From: Bradyrhizobium sp. CB82
GTDB taxonomy: Bacteria; Pseudomonadota; Alphaproteobacteria; Rhizobiales; Xanthobacteraceae
Assembly: GCF_029714405.1 (NCBI RefSeq)
Contig: NZ_CP121650.1
Location: 558,001-622,000 of the forward strand
DNA: 64,000 nt
Direction of reading: 5' to 3'
Numbering within the stretch: position 1 is the stretch's first letter; the number at the start of each line of letters is the position of its first letter. Positions 6,868-14,583 of this stretch are shown here, piece after piece. The notes under the pieces were generated by a model. The model did no database searches and was not told the origin of the DNA. It worked only from the letters and a program-made list of their open reading frames with translations. The position numbers and the translations under genes are program-made.

Positions 6868-8874
6868 ATGCAAAAGATCCCGAACGATGCGAGCCGTGTC
6901 ACCGAGGCGGACTTCGACCTCGAAAAGGTGGACGAGAACCGGCTCAAGCCGATCGCGGAAGATCGCTACGACAAGCGTGACCCGCGGATGGCGCTTGCTG
7001 CCGCCGCCTTCGAAGCGGCTACTTCGCCGTCCGTTCGCCGGAAGCTCGCCGACAGCAAGCAACCGATCGCGGTCGTGGTCCGAGTCCCCACACCGGCCTG
7101 GGTCGCGCCGGTTGCCGACTATTGCCAGAAGGTTTTCGGCCGTTCCTGGATACTGATCTCCCGAGACGGCACCGATCGGCAGCATCGCTCCGACAAGGGA
7201 TCGGACGTGGTGGCCTTCGAGCTGACGAAGCACTCCGTTGTCGGCGTCGCCGCCGATGTCGGGGTCCTGCCGTCCACGCTGGTCGCCGCGGCCGACCTCA
7301 CGATCGAGCTCGGGTCGTCCGGCTCGGTCGTGAGCGACGCCGTCGCGCGCTTCGGCGGCAAGCCTCACAACGTCGATTTTTCCGGGCTTACCGTCGTTGG
7401 CGTGGACTTTCCCGATATCCTGGCGACGTTTCGGTCCGGGTGGTCTGCCCGCAAGATCCGCGATCGCCTGGCGGTGACGTCGGGGAGGATCGGCGCGGAC
7501 ACCGCCGCACACGACCTGCCCGACCTGCGCCTCGCAGTGGAGTTCGGAGAGGCGCGCCGCTGGGCGTTGGCACTTGCGAAAGACATCGAGGATTATCGCG
7601 CGAAAAGAATTCCATGGTCCGCTCTGGACCGTGGCGCCGTGGTCTTTTCAGAGCCTGGCCTCGGCAAGTCGCTTTGGGCGAGAATGGTGGCGCGGGAGTG
7701 CCGGGTTCCCTTGTTGGAATCTTCAGTGGCTGAGTGGTTCAACGGAACCGGCTACATCCACGACGTTATCCGCGCCGAGCGCCTGGTGTTCGCGCAGGCG
7801 AGGACGCTTGCATCTCAAGCGGATTCTGGCTGTTGTATTCTATTTCTAGATGAGTGCGACGCGATCCCAAATCGCGCAACGATGTCGGATCGCAACAGGG
7901 ACTACTGGACCCCAATCTTGGGGGACATCCTGACCAATTTGGACAACGGCATAGCCGGCACCAGCAACGGTAAGAGCAAGAGGACCGGCATCATCGTCAT
8001 AGGTGCAACTAACCGGATCGCCGATCTCGACGCCGCGTTGATGCGTCCGGGGCGTCTCGAGCGCGCGATCGAGATTAGGAGGCCCGACTTCGTCGGAACG
8101 CTGAACATCCTGCGTTTTCACGTCGCGGGAGACGTCGCCGAGCGCGATCTCGAAGAGATAGCCGGCCTGATTGAGGGGGCGACCGGCGCGGAGGTTATGC
8201 AGTATGTGCGCGATGGCCGCCGAATCGCGCGTGCTCGTGGCGGAGCACTTTCCCCGGCCGACCTGAGAGCCGCGGTACTGCCGAAGAGCGACTTCGCCCC
8301 CGACACCCTGCGGCGGATCTGCGTCCACGAAGCGGGGCACGCGGTCGCCACCTTGGCGTTGGGCTGCGCGGTGGTGAAACGCTGCGTCGTACGCAGCGGG
8401 ACAGATAGCTTGGGCGAGACGCTGTCGGAGACGACAGAGAACGATCTACCCACCAAGAGCGACATCGAAGATCGTGTCGTGGCGATCCTGTCGGGGCGGG
8501 CGGCTGAGGAAATTGTATTTGGAGTCGTGTCCGCCAACGCGGGCGGCGACATCAAGAGCGATCTAGCGACCGCCTCGCGCTTCGTGGGCGTCCTTCATTT
8601 CTCCGTGGGACTCGGTGGTTCGCTCGTTCATGTGGTGGGACCAAACGACATCCATCAGCTTTTGAGGACGGACCCACTCCTGCAACGAAAGGTCGGTCGG
8701 CATCTCAAGGCGCTATACCGGCGCGCACTCCGCATCATGACGGATCATCGTGGCGCAATCGAAGCAGTTGCTCAACAACTGAGCAAGCGCAGGCATCTCT
8801 CCGGCGATGAAATCCGCAGAATCTACGAAGCTTCGATTGCTGGGCGCGCCGTTGGTTGTTCACTTCGGCAGTAG
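6868..8874 (+). CDS. Soluble FtsH-like AAA+ zinc metalloprotease
   Basis: 668 residues. Residues 1-240 are a domain I do not recognise and contain no membrane span, unlike true FtsH. The AAA+ module follows: P-loop E262-P-G-L-G-K-S268, where the usual first glycine is glutamate; pore-loop-like WFNGTG; Walker B CILFLDE with D328-E329; and the second region of homology IGATNRIADLDAALMRPGR. The C-terminal M41 peptidase has H487-E-A-G-H491 and GGDIKSDLATASRF, where the third zinc ligand is expected. It should unfold and degrade proteins in the cytoplasm using ATP. It is 28 bp downstream of the phosphoesterase, so probably one operon. Confidence 0.85.
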   Translation: MQKIPNDASRVTEADFDLEKVDENRLKPIAEDRYDKRDPRMALAAAAFEAATSPSVRRKLADSKQPIAVVVRVPTPAWVAPVADYCQKVFGRSWILISRDGTDRQHRSDKGSDVVAFELTKHSVVGVAADVGVLPSTLVAAADLTIELGSSGSVVSDAVARFGGKPHNVDFSGLTVVGVDFPDILATFRSGWSARKIRDRLAVTSGRIGADTAAHDLPDLRLAVEFGEARRWALALAKDIEDYRAKRIPWSALDRGAVVFSEPGLGKSLWARMVARECRVPLLESSVAEWFNGTGYIHDVIRAERLVFAQARTLASQADSGCCILFLDECDAIPNRATMSDRNRDYWTPILGDILTNLDNGIAGTSNGKSKRTGIIVIGATNRIADLDAALMRPGRLERAIEIRRPDFVGTLNILRFHVAGDVAERDLEEIAGLIEGATGAEVMQYVRDGRRIARARGGALSPADLRAAVLPKSDFAPDTLRRICVHEAGHAVATLALGCAVVKRCVVRSGTDSLGETLSETTENDLPTKSDIEDRVVAILSGRAAEEIVFGVVSANAGGDIKSDLATASRFVGVLHFSVGLGGSLVHVVGPNDIHQLLRTDPLLQRKVGRHLKALYRRALRIMTDHRGAIEAVAQQLSKRRHLSGDEIRRIYEASIAGRAVGCSLRQ

Positions 8875-8890
8875 GCAAGCAGTAGGCAAG
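8869..8890. repeat. 11-bp tandem duplication at the 3' end of the protease gene
   Basis: CAGTAGGCAAG occurs twice head to tail, the first copy containing the protease stop codon. It may be a replication slip or a scar of a recombination event at the edge of the island. Confidence 0.6.
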
Positions 8891-9153
8891 GTGCGCGTCA
8901 AGCCGGCGCCAACTCGCAACCTGAGAGATCATTTAGCAGTCGGACCGCGGCTCTTCATCCATTGTGGAACGAGCGGTCCGCCGTCTCCGTTCCGCATAGG
9001 GCACCGTCAATTCTGCGATGGCGTAGCCCTGGGAGGCCAGAATTGGAAAGCTGACCGCGTCGAGCTTGCGCACCTGCACGCTCGGAATCGATTCGAAACT
9101 TTATTCCTAAACGATAGGTCACCGCTGACGCAGACGGCTCGCTGCGCTCGGAA

Positions 9154-9182
9154 GAGGGATGCGAATCCCTCCCTCTCCGCCA
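9154..9182 (+). other. tRNA-Ser-type 3' end remnant (putative attachment site)
   Basis: GAGGG and CCCTC form a perfect five-pair T-stem around an eight-base loop, ATGCGAAT, and are followed by CCTCTCC, G and CCA, exactly the acceptor strand, discriminator and CCA end of a serine tRNA starting GGAGAGG. The T-loop is one base longer than the normal seven and the rest of a tRNA is not found upstream. It is best read as the tRNA 3' part left or carried by an integrative element. A functional tRNA is unlikely. Confidence 0.6.
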
Positions 9183-9244
9183 TAATAAAACGGCTTCGAG
9201 AAAGCCCCGTAAAATCAGGCCTTACTGCACGCCAGAGGTCTCTG

Positions 9245-9266
9245 GTGTAGCCCCTGAGTGTAGCCC
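9245..9266. repeat. Direct repeat GTGTAGCCC, two copies 13 bp apart
   Basis: The copies are at 9245-9253 and 9258-9266, about 60 bp past the tRNA remnant. Short direct repeats at this distance from a tRNA 3' end could be arm-type integrase or excisionase binding sites. That reading depends on the attachment-site interpretation. Confidence 0.4.
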
Positions 9267-9468
9267 AAGGATGACCCTAACCTGCCATGGCAGGCTGAGA
9301 GTTTCAATATCCGTGGGTGATTGGCGTTAATGAGCGACCTCAGGGCCGAGTCCGCACCAAGGGCTAGGTTGATTGGCGGCAGTGATCGCGAGCGGGCGGC
9401 CATTTTGGCCAATGTAAGATCGCTTACTCAAGGCGAGCCGATGCACACGTCTTCGGTGATTGACCCCG

Positions 9469-9826
9469 CTACTTCCGGGCACGGCGCAGAGCAGCTTCCA
9501 GCTTTTCTCTCTCCCGCTCCCATCGCGTAGCTTCGGCCTGCAAGTGTTTGTCGATTGTTCGCGCTCCGCGTGCAGTCCGGCTAACCTCTCGTCGTGCCCT
9601 CGTTCGGCCTTCTGAAGAGCGGCCTCTGCTTTCGCTGGCGTCGCCTCGCGGCGTTCGAGCTTTCTTTGCCGCGCAGTCGCGTTGGCGCTCGGCCTCACGG
9701 CGCTTCTGCTCCTCTCGAAATCGGCGGCGGCGTTTCGCGCGTTCCGTTTGCTGATCATGGGAGAGGGACGCTTTGCCGGCTTCGTGCGACGAATTTCCCG
9801 CCGAGCCCCGTCCTTGCCGTTTCCCA
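9469..9826 (-). pseudogene. Decayed coiled-coil protein gene with frame changes
   Basis: Two reading frames must be combined to recover a sensible protein. One frame gives QKRREAERQRD; the other gives ARQRKLERREATPAKAEAAL and HDERLAGLHAEREQ. Then the first frame resumes with DKHLQAEATRWERE and ends EAALRRARK at 9469. Joined, this is a charged coiled coil of the sort I associate with short Bradyrhizobium orphan proteins. The clearest lesion is near 9555, where restoring one base joins EREQ to IDKHLQ. Boundaries at the upstream end are approximate. Confidence 0.5.
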
Positions 9827-9938
9827 GGTCGGACGGCGCTCGGCGAAGCGCCCGCTCGATCCCGCAGGCCGCTTGACGTATTTGTTCAGCAGCTCTGAGC
9901 GCCTGCGGCGGAACGTTCGGCTGTTATAGGCAGGGCTC

Positions 9939-10180
9939 CTACGGAAGTGTTGAGAACAGTTGGCGTACTGCTCGGATCTCGGGAGTGTCGTTTCTCTCCT
10001 CCTTGAACTTGGCACAGATAGGGCTGAGAAGATTCCACGCCTGAAGTTTCAGCCCTGATGCAGCCCACGAAGCCGCCAAGCCTGTGGCGGATCTTAATTC
10101 CCAGATCGCCGCCCCTGACGCAGCGAGATCTGCAGGGCCTGCTTGAGGAGTGCCTCGGCGAGCGCAGCTGATTGGGACAA
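9939..10180 (-). pseudogene. C-terminal remnant of a cyclase/AAA-ATPase-type protein with TPR tail
   Basis: One frame gives AEALLKQALQISLRQG and, after a single-base shift near 10110, another gives AIWELRSATGLAASW followed by AWNLLSPICAKFKEE and a stop at 9939. This is the closing TPR-like segment typical of rhizobial adenylate-cyclase or AfsR-like ATPase proteins (pattern AEALxRQAL, WELRAATSLARLW, DTPDLKxAxxLL). Only about 75 residues of what is normally a protein of 1000 or so remain. The frameshift and lack of any upstream domain mark it as dead. Confidence 0.5.
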
Positions 10181-10611
10181 CATCGCGCTGCACACTTGGG
10201 ATATGAACCAATCAGGGGCGACACCAGTCGCCTGATGCAGCGCGGCCTCGCTTACGACCTTTCGGGCGTGCAGGATGCGAGGCTCGACCCTGATGACGTT
10301 GCTGAAGTGCTTCGGCGATACCCGAGACTCAATTTCAAGCGGGCGTTCAACGATATGCTCAATCATGAGCTCGACTGCAAGCATCCGTATCCACACTGAT
10401 CCACATCTGCTCGCGCATCGCGCACAACAGATTGCCGCTCACCATTGTGGATGCGCCGGTCGTTCTTGGCTGGGCGCCGTTCGACGAGTGAGCGGACGTT
10501 TTCCAACAGCGCTCCTTCCGTTCTCGCCTCTGATCGTAGCGACTCTAGAATAGCCGGTGCGCTAGTTAGCGAAGCGCAACTTACCACTTCTGTTTCCGCG
10601 GCGGCAGAAGA
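10181..10611. other. Gene-poor stretch between the decayed genes and the lyase
   Basis: About 430 bp in which no convincing gene, RNA or mobile-element end was seen. Open frames exist on both strands but have neither ribosome-binding sites nor recognisable products. It is probably continued debris of the decayed region to its left. Confidence 0.4.
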
Positions 10612-10638
10612 GGTGGGTTTCGCTTCGCTCTACCCACC
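10612..10638 (-). terminator. Hairpin downstream of the lyase gene
   Basis: GGTGGGT (10612-10618) and ACCCACC (10632-10638) form a seven-pair stem around a TTCGCTTCGCTCT loop, starting eight bases after the lyase stop. The arrangement fits a transcription terminator for that gene, or a REP-like element. A strong T-run is absent on either strand. Confidence 0.5.
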
Positions 10639-10645
10639 CTACGAG

Positions 10646-12142
10646 CTATTTCACCTCACGCAATCCCGTGAAGGCCTGCTGCAGCTTTTGCGATGCATCC
10701 GAGAGTTTCGTCCGCGTTGCATCGAGCCAGGCACGATCGGCCGCGAGGCGATCGCGCGCGCCCTTGAGCATGCGCGCGACCTCGGCCGGCTGCGGGCCGC
10801 CCAGGCCCTTGCTCGCTTCGACCATGTTCTCCGCGCTGAGCGAGCGGCGGAATTGCTCTTCCGACAGCGGCAGTTTTGTCTCCATCTTCGCAGCCGTCGC
10901 GATGTCCACGTAAATCCGCTGCGCTTCCGCATACGGAATCTGGCTCGCACGCAGACGATGGCCGCGACCGTAGTTGACCAGCTCCGATGCAAAATGATGC
11001 CCGATGCGGAAGGGCACGTCGGCCTCGCGCTGCAGGGTGTCGGCGAGTTCTGTTGTGGTGGAGTAGTCGCTATTGACTTCGTCGAGCGCGCGCTCGGGGC
11101 GGAAGCGCATGGTGCGGATCATGTCCTCGGCATGCGCGAACAGCGCCGCCTTGTCCCGCAGCATCACGTTCGGATATTCCTTCGGGTTGCCGAAATCCTT
11201 GTAATCGCTCATGCCAGGCTCGACATTGTGGGCGATGATGGCGAAAGTCGCGGCCTCGCCGATCAGCGTGCTCGCCTCCGCGCGCAGCCGCACCAGCCCG
11301 CTCGGATTGCGCTTCTGGGGCATGATCGAGGAGATGCCGGTCTCGTTGCCCTCGGTCAGGATGATCCACGGCTCGGTCTGGGCATATTGCGTGGTGACGT
11401 CGGCGATGAAGGCGCCGAGTATCAGCGCGCTCGATATCGCAAGGCCAGCCAGCTCGGCGCCGCCGTCGATCGGCGAAACCTGATTGGCGTCGAGCGAGTT
11501 TTCGACCGGTGCATCGAAGCCGAGCAGTTCGGCCAGCCGCGGCCGGTCGACCGGGAAGCTCGACGTTCCGAGCGCGGCTGCGCCGAGCGGCGACTGGTTC
11601 AGCCGCGCATAGGCCTCGCGCATCCGAGCGGCTTGTCGATCCAGCGCGTTGGCATAGGCGGAGACATAATGGCCGAGCGTCACCGGCTGCGCTTGCACGC
11701 CCCAGGTATAGGCCGGCAGGATCGCGTTGGGCGCCTGTGCGCCGAGCGCCAGCAGTGCGTCGCGCATGCCGTTCAGCTTCTCGAAAGCGGTAAGGAAATC
11801 GTCGCGCGTGATCAGCCGTTGTGTGGTCGAGCCGATGTCCTGCCGGCTGCGCCCGGAATGCAACCGGCTGATGTCGGGCCCGCCCGTCGCCATCAGGTCT
11901 TTTTCCACGACGAGATAATCGCCGGAGCGTGCCGCCCCCGGCGCATCGCCCGCGCTATCGACCTTGTTGATCGCATCAAAGATCTTGGTGCCCAGCGGCT
12001 TCGGCACGATGCCGCGCTCGACAATCATCACGGCGGAGGCCTTGTTGATCTCCGACAGCCAGAAGAAGCGGTCGCGCGGGGCGGCCTGTGACGGGACGAT
12101 GAGAGCGGCCGACAACAGGATTGCAGCGGAATGAGCGCGCAT
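10646..12142 (-). CDS. Argininosuccinate lyase-like enzyme with signal peptide
   Basis: Start at 12142 is supported by AAGGAAGG just upstream, giving 498 residues. Residues 1-20 (MRAHSAAILLSAALIVPSQA) are a cleavable signal peptide, so the enzyme is predicted to be periplasmic. The lyase core has HSGRSRQDIGSTTQR, like the HTGRSRND segment of argininosuccinate lyase, and the superfamily signature SSIMPQKRNPSGL with its catalytic-loop serine. The fold is the all-helical fumarase/aspartase tetramer that eliminates fumarate or a similar group. Export is unusual, since argininosuccinate lyase is a cytoplasmic arginine-biosynthesis enzyme, so the true substrate is probably different. Confidence 0.8.
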   Translation of the reverse strand: MRAHSAAILLSAALIVPSQAAPRDRFFWLSEINKASAVMIVERGIVPKPLGTKIFDAINKVDSAGDAPGAARSGDYLVVEKDLMATGGPDISRLHSGRSRQDIGSTTQRLITRDDFLTAFEKLNGMRDALLALGAQAPNAILPAYTWGVQAQPVTLGHYVSAYANALDRQAARMREAYARLNQSPLGAAALGTSSFPVDRPRLAELLGFDAPVENSLDANQVSPIDGGAELAGLAISSALILGAFIADVTTQYAQTEPWIILTEGNETGISSIMPQKRNPSGLVRLRAEASTLIGEAATFAIIAHNVEPGMSDYKDFGNPKEYPNVMLRDKAALFAHAEDMIRTMRFRPERALDEVNSDYSTTTELADTLQREADVPFRIGHHFASELVNYGRGHRLRASQIPYAEAQRIYVDIATAAKMETKLPLSEEQFRRSLSAENMVEASKGLGGPQPAEVARMLKGARDRLAADRAWLDATRTKLSDASQKLQQAFTGLREVK

Positions 12143-12767
12143 TGCGATAACCTTCCTTGTTTTCCGCCTTATGACGCGAAGTGCTTCCGGGCGCCAGCGC
12201 AATGCAGCCATGAGCCTGCTCCATTGATCTCGTGCGCGGGATCAGCATGATTGACTCAGTAGTACTAGAGAAGCCTACAATCGTGATTGTCGCCGAATAC
12301 AAACAGCCGAAACCGGAGCCCGACCGTCGAAATAGCGCCAGATTGCTCCCAATGCCCATTGCGAATGAAAGGTCGACCTCGCGCAACTATCCTCCCGCTT
12401 CTTAGCTCCGATGAGCGCTTCAGCCGCACCGAACACCGGGGTCGACAGCGCGGCAGTGTGCGGGTCGGCCACGCCAGATGTGTACAACACGATTCCCTCA
12501 CTCGCTTGAACCCTGGCGGTCGACCGGCGAAGTACTTGCGCAACTGCAGAGTTATTCATTCATTGGCCGGATCTCGCCGGGCCGCGCGCGCATTCGAATG
12601 CGATTCGCTCTCTCGACGCGAAAAAGACAAAGCCGCTCATCACCGTGAGGAACGCAAAACATAGCGGTATCGCCGCTTTGATCCGCAAACTGCTCCAAAG
12701 TCGGCACCACGTGATCCTGCAGGCTGAAGGGCTGAAGGCTCCGCCGTTCCGGACGCTCATTCTTCTC
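12143..12767. other. Intergenic stretch with a short repeated open frame
   Basis: More than 600 bp between two minus-strand genes. Apart from the repeated 17-codon frame at 12352 (listed separately), no gene is recognised. Frames of 90-125 codons exist on both strands but look non-coding. The promoter of the lyase gene is expected just right of 12142. Confidence 0.4.
12352..12405 (+). repeat. Mini-ORF repeat, copy 1 (17 codons)
   Basis: An ATG-to-TAG frame encoding MPIANERSTSRNYPPAS. Its first 25 bases match the copy at 26441 with two mismatches, both frames are exactly 17 codons long, and both end in serine. Whether it is translated is unknown; no strong ribosome-binding site precedes it. 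Confidence 0.45.
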
Positions 12768-14372
12768 TCAGGCGGAGGAGGCTGCAGGCTCGCTGAGAAT
12801 GGTCGGAGTAGAGCCTGTTGTCATCAAGGCGAGCGCTTGCTCCCGAAGCTTGCTCTTCATGATCTTACCCACCCCCGTCAAAGGCAGCGGTTTGTCGTCG
12901 ATCCATACTCTTTTGGGGCATTTGTATGCGGCGATATGGGATCGGCAGAATTGTCTAATATCGGGTTCGGTCAGTCTGGCGCCCGGATCGCGCACGACAA
13001 AGGCGTGCACTGCCTCGCCCCAATGCGGATCTGGAACGCCGACCACCGCGCAGCTCCGTACGCCGGGCAAGGCTTCGAGCACGCGTTCGACTTCGCCAGC
13101 GTAGACGTTTTCTCCGCCCGTGATGATCAAATCCTTCAACCGGCCGACCACAGCGATATACCCATCCTCGTCACGACGGCCCATGTCGCCGGTTCTCAGC
13201 CAACCGTTGCGCAAAACCTCCAATGTGCGTGCAGGATCTCGCCAATAGCGAGCCATAACACCCTCACCACGTACAACGATTTCGCCTGTCTCACCAGGAA
13301 TGCATTCCCGGTCGTCCTCGCCGAAGATGCGAACGTCGAATCCGGGGAGCGCAATGCCGGCCATGCTCAGTCGCTCACGTCTTGATTTCTCTAGACGGTG
13401 GGCCTCTGGTGGCAGGGTCAGGCAGGAACCTCCGGCTTCCGTCTGCCCGTAAACCTGGTGAAAAGAGGCGTTTGGCAGCTCTTGAATCGCGCGCCGCAAG
13501 AGGGGCTCGCTGATTGGCGACGCTCCGTATCCGACATGTTCGATGCGCTGAAGTGTTGCCTTGTGGCCAGAGACGTTCTCGAGGAGCGTGGCTAGATAGG
13601 TGGGCACGAGGCCTAGAACATTTACACCGTGATCGGCGATCGATGCGAACACATCGTCAGGTTTGGTGGAGCCGGGAAAAACATGAGTCCCGGCGGCCAG
13701 CGTGATTCCGTGTGTGTGCGTCAGCCCAGATAGATGAAAGAGGGGGCTGATGTGAAGATAAACGGACATCGTGTCGTGGCGCATAATATCCAGCAAAATC
13801 TCTGCCTGTCTCAGAAATGAGCGCCCAGTGAGCATTGCCCCCTTGGGAGTACCCGTAGTCCCTCCCGTGTAAATGATGCCGGCAATCTCCCGATCTTCGC
13901 CGGAACGGAGGATCGTTGGCATAGATGGCAGGCGGCCCGTCGGCGTAGGCTCGCGGAGCTCGTTGAGATTCTCTATCTGCAGCGCGCGAGAGATTTGGCA
14001 TTCGGCCGCGATTGTGTGCGCAGTATTGGCGTGCGCCCCATCAAACAGCAGAGCGGCAGCCTCGACATGAGAAAGGATGGCGCCGAGTTCGCTGGACGAC
14101 AATCGTGTGTTCAGGGGGACCAGGACGGCTCCCGCGGCCCAGACGGCATAGGTCGTCGCAAGATGGGCCGGAGAATTTCCAGCCAGCACACAGACATGCA
14201 TACCGGGTCTAAGGCCGTCCTTTATTAAGGCGCGCGCAATCTGAGAAACCCGCCAGGCAAAGGCGGACCATGTCTCGGAGCCTGCTTGGGAAACGACTGC
14301 TACGCCGTTGGGATTCCGGCGCGCCGCGCTCCAGACAAGGGTTTCAACTGTGGGCGTTTCCATCATGTTCAT
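12768..14372 (-). CDS. AMP-dependent acyl/aryl-CoA ligase
   Basis: 534 residues with the adenylate-forming enzyme motifs in order: phosphate loop YTGGTTGTPKG (about residues 170-180), VYGQTEAGG, the hinge GWLRTGDMGRRDEDGY and the C-terminal lysine motif PLTGVGKIMKS. It activates a carboxylic acid with ATP to an acyl-AMP and then to the CoA thioester. The family is shared by medium- and long-chain fatty-acid and aromatic-acid ligases, so the substrate is open. It is transcribed divergently from a CoA-transferase gene, with a palindromic operator candidate between them, and fits the acyl-CoA oxidation genes to the right. Confidence 0.88.
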   Translation of the reverse strand: MNMMETPTVETLVWSAARRNPNGVAVVSQAGSETWSAFAWRVSQIARALIKDGLRPGMHVCVLAGNSPAHLATTYAVWAAGAVLVPLNTRLSSSELGAILSHVEAAALLFDGAHANTAHTIAAECQISRALQIENLNELREPTPTGRLPSMPTILRSGEDREIAGIIYTGGTTGTPKGAMLTGRSFLRQAEILLDIMRHDTMSVYLHISPLFHLSGLTHTHGITLAAGTHVFPGSTKPDDVFASIADHGVNVLGLVPTYLATLLENVSGHKATLQRIEHVGYGASPISEPLLRRAIQELPNASFHQVYGQTEAGGSCLTLPPEAHRLEKSRRERLSMAGIALPGFDVRIFGEDDRECIPGETGEIVVRGEGVMARYWRDPARTLEVLRNGWLRTGDMGRRDEDGYIAVVGRLKDLIITGGENVYAGEVERVLEALPGVRSCAVVGVPDPHWGEAVHAFVVRDPGARLTEPDIRQFCRSHIAAYKCPKRVWIDDKPLPLTGVGKIMKSKLREQALALMTTGSTPTILSEPAASSA

Positions 14373-14476
14373 GTTCGTCTTCTTCTGTGGGAGGCCAGGC
14401 GTCGGTGCGAGAGCTTCTGAATTTAGGCTACGCTTCCGCAGCAGAGGTGCATAGGTCTACGCCGCGATTGACGAAG

Positions 14477-14494
14477 TTACTGTCTAGACGGTAA
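14477..14494. promoter_or_regulatory. Palindromic operator candidate, CoA ligase / CoA transferase
   Basis: TTAC-T-GTCTAGAC-G-GTAA is an 18-bp palindrome with a single mismatched pair. It sits in the 211-bp divergent region between the two CoA-activating enzymes, the usual place for a TetR-type repressor site. The TetR gene of this cluster is at 25709. Confidence 0.45.
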
Positions 14495-14583
14495 GTTAAT
14501 TTTAGCGCGCACGCAAAGGCGGCACAGGTGCTCGGGGCTATTTCCGGGCAAGTCTCAAAAAGCCTGATCAACACGGATGATAT

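Noticed and set aside
4698..6947. A very long minus-strand open frame opposite the HNH to phosphoesterase genes.
   Set aside because: It mirrors high-GC coding sequence on the other strand and encodes low-complexity arginine/aspartate-rich sequence with no domain. The plus-strand genes have clear motifs.
1780..8902. A 14-base direct repeat AGGTGCGCGTCAAG at 1780 and 8889, flanking the island.
   Set aside because: Several 14-base repeats are expected by chance in 64 kb. One copy is in the MOSC ribosome-binding/start region and the other in the island's right flank, so this is not convincing as an attachment repeat.
9085..9182. A complete tRNA ending at 9182.
   Set aside because: The upstream sequence lacks an acceptor 5' strand, D-arm or anticodon arm pairing with the 3' end, and the T-loop is eight bases.
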